The position numbers were made by a program, and so were the translations under genes. A DNA stretch of 64,000 bases. It comes from Rhodobacter sp. (lineage in GTDB: Bacteria > Pseudomonadota > Alphaproteobacteria > Rhodobacterales > Rhodobacteraceae). How positions within the stretch are numbered: the first letter of the stretch is position 1; every line of letters begins with the position of its first letter. Below the pieces are notes generated by a model that did no database searches, had not been told where the DNA came from, and was given only the letters and a program-made list of their open reading frames with translations. The DNA is taken from contig JADJAB010000011.1 of NCBI GenBank assembly GCA_016704435.1, positions 62,001 through 126,000 on the forward strand, in the 5' to 3' direction. Positions 55,430-63,797 of the stretch are shown in pieces.

Positions 55430-56342
55430 GTCGGGCAGGTTAGGGCGAGGAGGGTGACAAGGGCAAGCATCCCGGCCCAGGTGCGCCAAAGCGCGGCGCA
55501 GGCGGCGTCGATATCGTCCGCGCCGGGGTCGCGGCGGCCTTCGGGCCAGACCCAGGGGTAATCGGTCACCGCGCCGCCATAGCTGCGCGGCCCGGCAAGG
55601 GCGACGTCCAGCACGGGTGCGAGAACGGATTCCGGCCAGCCGGCATTGGGGCTGCGGTGCTTGGGTGCGTCGCGCAGCACCGGACGGGGATCGCGCCAGC
55701 CGTGCGTGAGGGCAATAAGAAGCGCAGTCAGACGGGCGGGGACCAGATTCAGCAGATCGTCCCACCGGGCCGAGGCCCAGCCAAAGTCGCGGTGGCGCGG
55801 GTCAGGTGGCCGACCATGCTGTCGGCGGTGTTGGCCATTTTATAGACGAGGATGCCGGGCAAGCCGCCCACCAGATACCAGAAGGCAGGGGCGATCACGC
55901 CATCGGACAGGTTCTCGGCGGCGGATTCGATGGCGCCGCGGGCGACGTCGGCTTTCCGCATCGGGGCGATGTCGCGGCCCACGATCAGGGCGACAGCGGC
56001 CTTGCCGTCGACGAGGCTGCGGCGCAGGCCGCGCGCCACGTCGCGGACGTGGTCGACCAGGCTGCGCTGGGCCAGCAGGATGGCGACGGTCAGGGTCTCC
56101 AGAATGCCGTAGTCGGGGATCAGGTGGATCAGCCAGCCAAGGGTGGCGGCTGAGACGGCGAGTGCGGCGGCCACTGCGATGCCATTGCGGCGCGCGGCCG
56201 GGGGGCGGTTGAAGCGGCGGTCAAGGTTTCCGATCAGGCGGCCCATCAGCGCGGCCGGATGCGGCAGGCGGCGCCAGAGCCAGTCGGGCTCGCCGAGCAG
56301 CGCGTCGATGGTCAGGGCAAGGGCGAGAATCGGGGCGGTCAT
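55411..56342 (-). pseudogene. cobD: Adenosylcobinamide-phosphate synthase, frameshifted
   Basis: CobD/CbiB is an inner-membrane enzyme that attaches aminopropanol phosphate to cobyric acid in B12 synthesis. Clear parts are ILALALTIDALLGEPDWLW, AAENLSDGVIAPAFWYLV and NTADSMVGH. After GH the frame is lost at about 55805 (GGCCACCTGACC); one added base restores RDPRHRDFGWASARWDD and the end up to 55411, 310 residues in total. The restored length is normal. It is probably a consensus error. No other cobalamin gene and no B12 riboswitch lies nearby. Confidence 0.78.
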
Positions 56343-56542
56343 GCGGCGGTCCGGTTGCGGGTAGCGGAGGTTGGACCCTAAACCGGAGCGCTGCGCAAGG
56401 CGTGACTCGCCCATAGCGTGTGGCGAACTGAGGCAAAACCGTCACGCAGCATTCACAATTTCGCAACAGCCCGGCGGCATCAAGAGCTTGCCTTGATTTT
56501 AACCATTTCGGGCACAGACTTGAGGCGACGGAGGGTGCGGCG

Positions 56543-56896
56543 ATGCTGGAATTTCTGCCGAAAGAAGTGCGAGAGGGGCTGGAGGCCGCGCGCAAGCGCG
56601 ATCTGAAACGCAAGTCCCGCCTGCGGGTTCAGGTGGGCGAGGCGGTCTTTCCGGTGCTGCGGTTCTGGCACGACGGCTTTGCGCTGGATGCCGATCTGTC
56701 TCCGGGAAAGCTGCGCGGGCTGGTGGATGTGTTCGACGGCTCGCGGCATGTGTTCCAGTGCCTGATCGTGGCTTCGGGGCTGGAAAACGGTGAGCTGGTC
56801 TGTGATTTCAAGCGGGCGACGGCGGTGACCGAGACGGCGCCGCTGGATTACTGGCGCGACGCCAATGCGCCGGTGGGCTATCTGCCGCGGGCGTGA
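56543..56896 (+). CDS. Conserved hypothetical protein, possibly PilZ-like
   Basis: This 117-residue cytoplasmic protein starts MLEFLPKEVREGLE and has RKSRLRVQVGEAVFPVLRF followed by WHDGFALDAD. The arginine-rich segment before beta strands recalls PilZ domains, but the full PilZ motif is not certain. It is divergent from cobD, with a 200-bp gap that holds no recognisable element, and convergent with the L,D-transpeptidase. No function is assigned. Confidence 0.65.
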   Translation: MLEFLPKEVREGLEAARKRDLKRKSRLRVQVGEAVFPVLRFWHDGFALDADLSPGKLRGLVDVFDGSRHVFQCLIVASGLENGELVCDFKRATAVTETAPLDYWRDANAPVGYLPRA

Positions 56897-56918
56897 CGCC
56901 GGGCTGCGGCACCGATCA

Positions 56919-57458
56919 TCAGGGCCGGATTTCGACTTTGGTGCCAACCGGCGCGTGGCCCCAGATATCGCGCATCTGCGCGTTGGTCAGGGCGATGCAG
57001 CCGGCGGTCCAATCGCCTTGCATCATCAGCGCCTCCGGCAACGAATTGGGCTGGCCGTGGATCATGATGTCGCCTCCGGGAGAATAGCCGCCATCGCGGG
57101 CGGCGGCGATGTCTGCGGGCTGCGGGTAATCGAGGCCCAGCGACAGGTGGTAGCTGCTCTGATCGTTGCGGCGGGCGATGGCGAAGCTGCCCTCGGGGGT
57201 GCGGCCATCGCCTTCGCGTGCCTTGTCGCCCCTCGGGGAAAAGCCAAGGGCGATGGGCCAGATTCGCACTGCGGCGCCGTTCTGGAAAAGGGTCATCCGG
57301 CGGGCGGATTTCTCGATCAGGATGCCGTCCAGCGGGCCGGAGAGTGCGATTTCGGGCGGGCGGTCCGGGGGCGGCGCGGGCCGCACCCAGATCAGCCCCA
57401 GCGCGCCGATCAGGGCGAGAAGGGCAAGGGCGGAAAAGAGGCGGGCAATGCGGCGCAT
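56919..57458 (-). CDS. L,D-transpeptidase (YkuD domain) protein
   Basis: This 179-residue envelope protein has an N-terminal membrane segment or signal (FSALALLALIGALGLI) and a YkuD domain. The active site is IMIHGQPNS with the histidine and GDWTAGCIALTNAQM with the catalytic cysteine near residue 152. It would cross-link peptidoglycan or attach proteins to it, or act as a related murein peptidase. It stands alone between convergent and same-strand neighbours. Confidence 0.85.
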   Translation of the reverse strand: MRRIARLFSALALLALIGALGLIWVRPAPPPDRPPEIALSGPLDGILIEKSARRMTLFQNGAAVRIWPIALGFSPRGDKAREGDGRTPEGSFAIARRNDQSSYHLSLGLDYPQPADIAAARDGGYSPGGDIMIHGQPNSLPEALMMQGDWTAGCIALTNAQMRDIWGHAPVGTKVEIRP

Positions 57459-57567
57459 GGCGCAGGGTAACGCCCAGGCCGGTTGCCTGCAAAGGGCCTT
57501 GCAGCTAGGCCTCAGATCGCCTTTCCGGCGGATGCGCTGCGGGGCGCAACCGAAGCGGCCGGCAGCG

Positions 57568-58740
57568 CTATTGCAGGTCGGCAAAGGCCTTTTGCAGGCG
57601 GGTGACGGCCTCGGCCACCTGAGCGCGCGGCGCGGCAAGATTGAAGCGCAGGAAGGATTCGCCCCCCGCGCCGAAGGTGGCGCCGTGGTTGGCGACAACC
57701 TTCGCCTCTTTCTCGATCCGGGCGATGAATTCAGCGGACGCCATGCCGGTGGCGGTGAAGTCGACCCAGCTGAGATAGGTGGACTCCAGCGGCATCGACC
57801 GAACGCCGGGAATGGCGTTGAGGCCGTCGTCGAACAGGCGGCGGTTGCCGTCGAGATAGGAGACCAGCGCATCGACCCAGGCCGCGCCTTCGGGAGAGTA
57901 GGCGGCGGTGACCATGTGCAGGCCAAAGGAGTTGGCCGAGATGCCCAAGGCCGCCATCCGGTCGGCAAAGCGTTTGCGCAAGTCCGGGTCGGCGATGATC
58001 ACGTTGCCGGTGTGCGATCCGGCGATGTTGAAGGTTTTCGTGGCGGCAGTCATCATCACCAGACGGTCGGCGATCTCGGGGGCGGCGTTGGCCATGACGT
58101 GGTGTTTGTGGCCAGAGAAGACCAGGTCGTGGTGGATCTCGTCCGAGACCAGGATCAGGTCGTGGCGGCGGCAGAAATCGGCGGTGGCGCGCAATTCGTC
58201 CAGCGTCCAGACCCGGCCGCCGGGGTTGTGCGGCGAGCACAGGATCAGCATCTTTTCGCGGCCGGTCATCTGGGCATCCCAGGCGGCGAAATCCATCTCG
58301 TAGCGGCCATTCGTCAGGGCCAGATGGCACTCTACCACCTCGCGCCCCGCTGCGCGGATGGTGCGGGCGAAGGCGTGGTAGACCGGGGTCATCAGGACGA
58401 TGCCGTCACCGGGTTGGGTGAAGGCGTCAAGGCAAAGGCCGGTGCCGTTGACGAGGCCATGGGTGGTGAAGATGTGGCTGGGATCGACGGTCCAGCCGTG
58501 GCGCGTCTCCATCCACCAGCGGATCGCGTTCAGATAGGCGGTATCGTCACCGAAATAGCCATAGATGCCGTGGGCGGTCATGCTTTCCAGGGCGGCCTGG
58601 ATGCAGACGGGGGGCGCAAACTCCATGTCGGCGACCCACATGGCGATGCCTTCGGTGGGGGAAACCCCGTAAAGGGCCTGCATCATGTCCCATTTCACGC
58701 AATGGGAGCCGAGGCGGTTGACCGGAGTATCGAAGTTCAT
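57568..58740 (-). CDS. PatB/MalY-type PLP C-S lyase
   Basis: This 390-residue fold-type I aminotransferase-like enzyme belongs to the PatB/MalY group, which cleaves cystathionine and cysteine conjugates. Typical features are MWVADMEFAPP near residue 34, SPHNPGGRVW, SDEIHHDLVF and the PLP lysine in TAATKTFNIAGSH near residue 235. It could also be a general aminotransferase. The 171-bp gap to the divergent def gene is AT-rich with repeated motifs. Confidence 0.85.
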   Translation of the reverse strand: MNFDTPVNRLGSHCVKWDMMQALYGVSPTEGIAMWVADMEFAPPVCIQAALESMTAHGIYGYFGDDTAYLNAIRWWMETRHGWTVDPSHIFTTHGLVNGTGLCLDAFTQPGDGIVLMTPVYHAFARTIRAAGREVVECHLALTNGRYEMDFAAWDAQMTGREKMLILCSPHNPGGRVWTLDELRATADFCRRHDLILVSDEIHHDLVFSGHKHHVMANAAPEIADRLVMMTAATKTFNIAGSHTGNVIIADPDLRKRFADRMAALGISANSFGLHMVTAAYSPEGAAWVDALVSYLDGNRRLFDDGLNAIPGVRSMPLESTYLSWVDFTATGMASAEFIARIEKEAKVVANHGATFGAGGESFLRFNLAAPRAQVAEAVTRLQKAFADLQ

Positions 58741-58793
58741 GCTGCGCCTATGGTGGATGTGCATTCCTGATTGCAATGGATACATGGGATAAT

Positions 58794-58835
58794 ATACCGT
58801 TTCAATACTGTTAACCGGAACAGCATACTATTTCA
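58794..58835. promoter_or_regulatory. Repeated motif in the patB-def promoter gap
   Basis: ATACCGTTTCA (58794-58804) and ATACTATTTCA (58825-58835) are direct repeats 31 bases apart, about three helix turns. An inverted repeat CTGTT/AACAG (58808-58823) lies between them. The stretch is AT-rich relative to the rest. It may be a promoter with a regulator site; the regulator is unknown. Confidence 0.35.
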
Positions 58836-58911
58836 TTAGACGAATACAGGACATCATTCCGTTTCCGTCTGCCTCTTGCGCCAAGCCGCTTGCATCCCTT
58901 AAATCCGGGCC

Positions 58912-59427
58912 ATGATCCGCCCCATCCTGATCCATCCCGATCCGCGTCTCAAGAAGGCATGCGACCCCGTGACCGACATCACCGAAGAGGTGAAGCGGCT
59001 GGCGGAAGACATGCTGGAGACGATGTATGCCGCGCCGGGCATTGGGCTTGCCGCGCCGCAGGTGGGGGTGACACGGCGGGTGCTGGTGATGGATTGCATC
59101 AAGGACGGCCCGCCCGAACCGATGGTGCTGATCAACCCGCAGACGGTCTGGGCCTCCGAGGATGTCTCGACCTATGAAGAGGGGTGCCTGTCGATCCCGG
59201 ATCAATATGCCGAGGTGAAGCGGCCGTCGGCGGTGACGGTGCGGTGGACCGGGCTGGATGGCGCCGAGGAGGAGCGGACCTTCGGAGGGCTCTGGGCCAC
59301 CTGCGTGCAGCACGAGATGGACCATCTGGATGGCAAGCTCTTCATCGACTATCTGGGGCCGCTGAAGCGCCAGATGATCACCCGCAAGATGGAAAAGCTG
59401 AAGCGCGAGCGGGCGCGGGCGATCTAG
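58912..59427 (+). CDS. def: Peptide deformylase
   Basis: This 171-residue metalloenzyme removes the formyl group from new proteins. All three motifs are intact: GIGLAAPQVG, EGCLS with metal ligand Cys92, and QHEMDHLDG with His134, Glu135 and His138. It is the first of three def-like genes before fmt and is probably the housekeeping enzyme. Confidence 0.94.
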   Translation: MIRPILIHPDPRLKKACDPVTDITEEVKRLAEDMLETMYAAPGIGLAAPQVGVTRRVLVMDCIKDGPPEPMVLINPQTVWASEDVSTYEEGCLSIPDQYAEVKRPSAVTVRWTGLDGAEEERTFGGLWATCVQHEMDHLDGKLFIDYLGPLKRQMITRKMEKLKRERARAI

Positions 59428-59450
59428 AGCCGCGCATCCCGCCGGATGGG

Positions 59451-59834
59451 TCAGCCGATCGGATCGGTGCCGCCGCCCATCGACCTCAGCCTGTCGATCA
59501 GCGGGGCGATCTTCGGCCCTTCGGCATCACAGGTGCCGGGCTGGTCGATGGCGGCAAAGGCCGGGGCATAGAACTGGTCGTCATAGGTGCCGGTGTCCAG
59601 CTTCAGCGCGGCCGCCACCTTGTCGGCGGTGCCGGTGATCAGCGCCCATTCGCCATCGGACAGCGCATAGCCGGGGCAATTCATGCCCGCAACATTTGCC
59701 ATGACCAGTCGGGTCAGGAAATCGGCACTGGCGGCCTTTGCCACAGCTTCGGCGGAGGGCAGCTTGACTGTCACGGCGCCATCGGCCAACGCAGGCGTAG
59801 CAATCAGGGCAAGGCAGGCAAGAAGGCGGATCAT
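59451..59834 (-). CDS. Conserved hypothetical secreted protein
   Basis: This 127-residue protein has a signal peptide (RLLACLALIATPALADG) and two cysteines (MNCPGYAL and PGTCDAEG) that may form a disulfide in the periplasm. It is inserted on the opposite strand between the first and second def genes. No domain is recognised. Similar short proteins appear in Rhodobacteraceae. Confidence 0.7.
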   Translation of the reverse strand: MIRLLACLALIATPALADGAVTVKLPSAEAVAKAASADFLTRLVMANVAGMNCPGYALSDGEWALITGTADKVAAALKLDTGTYDDQFYAPAFAAIDQPGTCDAEGPKIAPLIDRLRSMGGGTDPIG

Positions 59835-59903
59835 GATGGCCTCGGGGGTGACTTTGCGTCTTGATAGCGCTATTTCGCCGAGAATGCACCTGAGGGTTTC
59901 CTG

Positions 59904-60392
59904 ATGATCCTGCCCATCCTGCGCTGGCCAGATGCGCGCCTGTCCACCACTTGCGCCCCCGCTGTCCTGTCCGACGCGTTGCAGGCGCTGGCGGAAGACA
60001 TGCTGCAGACGATGTATGCCGCGCAAGGCCGGGGGCTGGCCGCTCCGCAGGTGGGGCGGCTGGTGCGGCTGTTCGTGATGGACATCGGCTGGAAGGATGG
60101 CGCACGGACGCCGGTGGCAATGGTGAACCCCGAAGTTCTCCGGGTCTCGGACGAGCGCGCTTCGGGGCCGGAGGGCTGCCTGTCGATCCCCGGCCCGCTG
60201 ACGGTGGTGGAGCGCGCGGCAGAGGTACGACTGCGCTGGACCGGGCTGGATGGTGCTGCGCGCGAAGAGGACTTCGCGGGCTTCGCGTCAGTCTGCGTGC
60301 AGCATGAGATCGACCATCTTGACGGAATCCTCACACTGGACCGGATCGGCCCCGAAGCGCGGGCACGGGCCGAGGCAGAGGTGCTGGCATGA
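59904..60392 (+). CDS. Peptide deformylase, second copy
   Basis: This 162-residue paralogue keeps every catalytic motif: GRGLAAPQVG, EGCLS with Cys92 and QHEIDHLDG with His134, Glu135 and His138. It should be an active deformylase, and its stop overlaps the third def-like gene by 4 bases. Sequence differs widely outside the motifs, so it is an old duplicate. Why two active copies are kept is not clear. Confidence 0.88.
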   Translation: MILPILRWPDARLSTTCAPAVLSDALQALAEDMLQTMYAAQGRGLAAPQVGRLVRLFVMDIGWKDGARTPVAMVNPEVLRVSDERASGPEGCLSIPGPLTVVERAAEVRLRWTGLDGAAREEDFAGFASVCVQHEIDHLDGILTLDRIGPEARARAEAEVLA

Positions 60393-60892
60393 CCGCGCGC
60401 GCCTGTTTGCGCTGGCCGCACCCGATGCTGAAGGCGCCGGCGGCCGATGTGCCCGCGATCACCGACGAGATCCGCGTGATCTGGCGCGACATGGTCGACA
60501 CGATGGAGGCGATGCCGGGCTATGGCCTGGCGGCGGTGCAGATCGGGGTGCCCTTGCGGCTGGCGGTGGTGGATTGTTCGGCCAAGCGGGGGCAGGCCGT
60601 CCTGATGGCCAACCCGGAGGTGCTGCATGCCAGCACCCAGCCCCGCGAGCATGAGGAATCGAGTCCGAATCTGTTCGGCGTCTCGGCCGTGATCAGCAGG
60701 CCGCGGGCGGTGACGGTACGGTTTCTCAATGCCGAAGGTGCGCTCGAGGACCGGGATTTCGTCGACCTCTGGGCGACATCCGTGCAGCACCAGATCGACC
60801 ATCTGGCGGGCCGGATGTATTTCGACAACCTGTCGCCCCTGAAGCGCAAGATGCTGTTTGCCAAGGCGGAAAAGCTGCGGAGGCGGGGATGA
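60389..60892 (+). CDS. Deformylase-like protein with lost catalytic residues
   Basis: This 167-residue protein has the deformylase fold (GYGLAAVQIG) but the metal motif is changed: EGCLS is replaced by ESSPN, so Cys92 becomes Ser, and HEXXH becomes HQIDH at 134-138, so the catalytic Glu is Gln. It probably cannot deformylate. It overlaps the neighbours on both sides by 4 bases, so it is translated with the second copy and fmt and may be a regulatory or binding protein. Confidence 0.85.
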   Translation: MTARACLRWPHPMLKAPAADVPAITDEIRVIWRDMVDTMEAMPGYGLAAVQIGVPLRLAVVDCSAKRGQAVLMANPEVLHASTQPREHEESSPNLFGVSAVISRPRAVTVRFLNAEGALEDRDFVDLWATSVQHQIDHLAGRMYFDNLSPLKRKMLFAKAEKLRRRG

Positions 60893-61782
60893 AGCTGGTC
60901 TTCATGGGCACGCCGGCGTTTTCCGTGCCGGTGTTGCAGGCGCTGGCGGCGCGGCATGAGGTTCTTTGCGTCTATTGCCAGCCGCCGCGTCCGGCGGGGC
61001 GCGGCAAGGCCGACCGGAAAAGCCCGGTGCAGGTGGCGGCCGAGGCGCTGGGCCTGCCGGTGCGGCACCCGACCTCGCTGAAAGCGGCTGAGGAGCAGGC
61101 AGCCTTTGCGGCCCTGGGGGCGGACGCGGCCGTAGTGGTGGCCTACGGTCTGATCCTGCCGCAGGCGCTGCTGGACGCGCCGCGTTTCGGCTGCCTGAAC
61201 ATCCATGCCAGCCTTCTGCCGCGCTGGCGCGGGGCGGCGCCGATCCATCGCGCACTCATTGCAGGAGATCCGGAAACCGGCGTCTGCATCATGCAGATGG
61301 AGGCCGGCCTCGACACCGGGCCGGTGCTGATGCGGCGGGCGTTGACGATCGGCCCGGAAGAGACGATGGCGGAGTTGCATGACCGGCTGTCGGCGCTGGG
61401 TTCGGCCGCGATCATCGAGGCGCTGGACAGGCTGCCGCTGCCGGCCGAGCCTCAGCCGGAGACGGGAGTGACCTATGCCGCCAAGATCGACAAGGCCGAG
61501 GCGCGGGTGGATTTCACCCAGCCTGCCGAGGTGGTGGACCGGCTGATCCGCGGGTTGTCGCCTTTTCCCGGGGCATGGATCGAGGTGGCGGGAGAACGGG
61601 TCAAGCTGCTCCGCTGCCGCATGGCGGAAGGTGCCGGCGCGCCGGGGCAGGTGCTGCACGGGTTCACCATCGCCTGCGGGACCGGCGCGGTCGAGGTGCT
61701 GGAGGCGCAGCGCGAGGGCAAGCGGCCGCTGCCAGCGGCCGAGGTCCTGCGCGGCCTGGTGCTGCCCGCGCAATTGGGTTGA
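60889..61782 (+). CDS. fmt: Methionyl-tRNA formyltransferase
   Basis: This 297-residue enzyme adds the formyl group to initiator Met-tRNA. The N-terminal domain has VFMGTPAFSVPVL and the folate-binding motif HASLLPRWRGAAPIHRAL near residue 108, and the C-terminal tRNA-binding domain has LIRGLSPFPGAWIEV. It lies with the def genes, as in most bacteria, and overlaps the pseudo-deformylase by 4 bases. Confidence 0.94.
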   Translation: MKLVFMGTPAFSVPVLQALAARHEVLCVYCQPPRPAGRGKADRKSPVQVAAEALGLPVRHPTSLKAAEEQAAFAALGADAAVVVAYGLILPQALLDAPRFGCLNIHASLLPRWRGAAPIHRALIAGDPETGVCIMQMEAGLDTGPVLMRRALTIGPEETMAELHDRLSALGSAAIIEALDRLPLPAEPQPETGVTYAAKIDKAEARVDFTQPAEVVDRLIRGLSPFPGAWIEVAGERVKLLRCRMAEGAGAPGQVLHGFTIACGTGAVEVLEAQREGKRPLPAAEVLRGLVLPAQLG

Positions 61783-61849
61783 CGCAAGGCTCTGGCGCGG
61801 GCCGGCACGCGTTCCCATATGAATGGGGCGACAGCGCAGGGAGGGTCCC

Positions 61850-62083
61850 ATGCCTTTTGTCTATCTGATCATCATCGGCGCGGCGGCCGGATTTCTGGCG
61901 ACGCGGGTGATGCGGCTGGACACCGACATCCCCACCACCGTGGCGATCGGCGTCTTCGGCGCATTGATCGGCGGGCTCTTGCTGCGGTTCCTGATCGTCG
62001 CGCTGGGCGCGGCGGCGGGTTTTGTCGGTGCGTTCTTCGGGGCACTGGCGCTGATCTGGCTGTGGCAGACCTACAGGCGCTGA
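61850..62083 (+). CDS. Small membrane protein, YeaQ/YmgE-like
   Basis: This 77-residue protein is almost entirely hydrophobic, with two or three membrane spans and a glycine-rich VAIGVFGALIGGLLLRFL stretch, like the transglycosylase-associated YeaQ/YmgE group. It follows fmt by 67 bases and has a GGGAGGG ribosome site. The role is unknown. Confidence 0.65.
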   Translation: MPFVYLIIIGAAAGFLATRVMRLDTDIPTTVAIGVFGALIGGLLLRFLIVALGAAAGFVGAFFGALALIWLWQTYRR

Positions 62084-62099
62084 ATACGGGCACCGCCGC

Positions 62100-62597
62100 T
62101 CAGGTCAGGCGCTTGACCGCGTCTTTCAGCCGAAAGCCCTCGCCCCCCCACAAGAGCTGGCCCTGCCAGGCGGCGAACAGGATCGCGGCGGCCTCGCGCG
62201 CCTTTTCGCCTTGGCCGATGCGCAGCGACAGGGCGGTTTCCACCATCTGCCGCCAGCCAGCCGCAAGGGCGCGGCTTTCGTCATCGGTGGCGACGCGCAG
62301 CAGGCCGATGACCGGCGCTGCCACGGCGTCCAGCGCCTTCAAGAGACCCTGCGGGCCTTTTCCGGCAGCGGCGTCCATGGCGGTGGTGGTCGCCTCGGTC
62401 AGGGCCTGCCAGCCCTGGCGCAAGGCAGCGGCGCGCATCGCCGGGACCGTGCCGAAGCGCTGGGCAAGGGTCGAGGGCGCAAGCCGGGTGGCACGGGCGA
62501 CGGCGCCAAAGCTGACGGCCTTGTCGCCTCCTGTCGCCAGAAGCTGGCGGATCGCGGCGTGAACCTGTTCGTCGGGAATGGTTTTCTTGCGGGACAT
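62100..62597 (-). CDS. TetR family transcriptional regulator
   Basis: This 165-residue regulator has an N-terminal HTH (AIRQLLATGGDKAVSFGAVA, then STLAQRFG) and a short effector domain. It is shorter than most TetR proteins. A palindrome just upstream of its ATG, typical for self-control, is CGAACGTTCG. The neighbour on the same strand is a TRIC-type channel gene. The effector is unknown. Confidence 0.8.
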   Translation of the reverse strand: MSRKKTIPDEQVHAAIRQLLATGGDKAVSFGAVARATRLAPSTLAQRFGTVPAMRAAALRQGWQALTEATTTAMDAAAGKGPQGLLKALDAVAAPVIGLLRVATDDESRALAAGWRQMVETALSLRIGQGEKAREAAAILFAAWQGQLLWGGEGFRLKDAVKRLT

Positions 62598-62604
62598 CGC
62601 AGAA

Positions 62605-62626
62605 ACATAAACGAACGTTCGGTCGG
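62605..62626 (-). promoter_or_regulatory. TetR operator
   Basis: The 10-base palindrome CGAACGTTCG (62612-62621) lies in an AT-flanked stretch just before the TetR start, a common position and sequence for TetR autorepression. Confidence 0.6.
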
Positions 62627-62628
62627 AT

Positions 62629-63279
62629 TCAACCCTTGCGCTTGGGCGCCTCCGGCCGGGGCGGGCGGGTGCGGTAGACCGGCAGGCGCCAGCCGAAGGC
62701 CAGGCTGCCGGCACGCAGGGTCAGCGTGACGATGGCGCAGATCAGCAGAGCGGGCATCTCTCCTGCCCCGCTTCGGGCAGCGAAGACGGCGCCTGCGGCC
62801 CCGGCAAAGGCGCAGGTGACGTAGAGCTCCCCCTGCTTCAGGACCAGCGGCACTTCGTTGCACACCACGTCGCGCATGAGGCCACCGAGGCAGCCGGTGA
62901 CCATACCCATGACCAGCACGATGGGCCAGCTTTGCCCCATGCCGAATGCGGCGGCGACGCCTGCGGGCACGGCGATGGCCAGCGCGAAGGCGTCGATCCA
63001 CAAAAGCGCATGGTAGCGGCTTTCCAGACGATGGGCGGCGAAGAACACGGCCACGGCGGCGGCACTGGCCACGGCCAGCACGACCGGATCGGCAACCCAG
63101 AAGACGTCGCGGTCAAGGATCACGTCGCGCGTGGAGCCGCCGCCGGTGGCGGTGAGGCAGGCGATGAAGATGAAACCGACGATGTCCAGTTGCGAGCGCG
63201 AGGCGGCCAGCGCCCCGGTCACCGCAAAGACCGCGACGGCGGCATAGTCCAGCATCTGCAGAACGCTTTCCGGGGTCAT
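62629..63279 (-). CDS. TRIC-type (UPF0126/YicG) cation channel protein
   Basis: This 216-residue membrane protein has about seven hydrophobic segments in two repeats, with TGGGSTRDVIL and TGCLGGLMRDVVCNEVP as the repeat signatures of prokaryotic TRIC channels. It probably passes cations. Its start overlaps the rnhA stop by 4 bases. Confidence 0.82.
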   Translation of the reverse strand: MTPESVLQMLDYAAVAVFAVTGALAASRSQLDIVGFIFIACLTATGGGSTRDVILDRDVFWVADPVVLAVASAAAVAVFFAAHRLESRYHALLWIDAFALAIAVPAGVAAAFGMGQSWPIVLVMGMVTGCLGGLMRDVVCNEVPLVLKQGELYVTCAFAGAAGAVFAARSGAGEMPALLICAIVTLTLRAGSLAFGWRLPVYRTRPPRPEAPKRKG

Positions 63280-63734
63280 GCCGGTTTCTTGTAGGGCGCC
63301 ATTCCGGCACGGGCGAGCGCATCGGCGCGTTCGTTCTCGGCGTGCCCGGCGTGGCCCTTGATCCAGCGCCAGGTCACCTGATGGCGACCCTGAGCGGCAT
63401 CCAGCCGCTGCCACAGTTCGGCATTCTTTACCGGCGGTCCACCAGCGGTGCGCCAGCCCTTGCGCTTCCAGGCGTGAATCCATTCGGTTACGCCGTTCTT
63501 CACATAGGCAGAGTCGGTGATTATGGTCAGGGCGGAAGGCCGGGTCAGGCTTTCCAGCGCCGAAATCGCCGCCATCAGCTCCATGCGGTTGTTGGTGGTG
63601 TCGGGCTCGCCGCCCGCCAGTTCGCGTTCCTTGACGACCTGCCCGGCGTCGCGCGCAATCAGCAGCACGCCCCAGCCGCCGGGGCCAGGGTTTCCGGAGC
63701 AGGCTCCGTCGGTATAGGCAAAGAGGTCAGGCAT
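63276..63734 (-). CDS. rnhA: Ribonuclease HI
   Basis: This 152-residue enzyme cuts RNA in RNA-DNA hybrids. The acidic catalytic residues are Asp8 in FAYTDGACSGN, a Glu in NNRMELMAAI near residue 52, an Asp in ITDSAYVKNG and an Asp in ERADALAR near residue 137. WIKGHAGHAENE is intact. Length is normal. It leads the TRIC gene. Confidence 0.93.
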   Translation of the reverse strand: MPDLFAYTDGACSGNPGPGGWGVLLIARDAGQVVKERELAGGEPDTTNNRMELMAAISALESLTRPSALTIITDSAYVKNGVTEWIHAWKRKGWRTAGGPPVKNAELWQRLDAAQGRHQVTWRWIKGHAGHAENERADALARAGMAPYKKPA

Positions 63735-63797
63735 GCGATCTCCGCAGGCGGGGTTTCGCCCCGACTATTCGTCAGTGCCGGTCGGGTCAACTGCCAC

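Noticed and set aside
56343..56542. Cobalamin riboswitch near cobD
   Set aside because: No B12-box sequence or expected fold was found in the gap, and cobD is transcribed away from it without a long leader.
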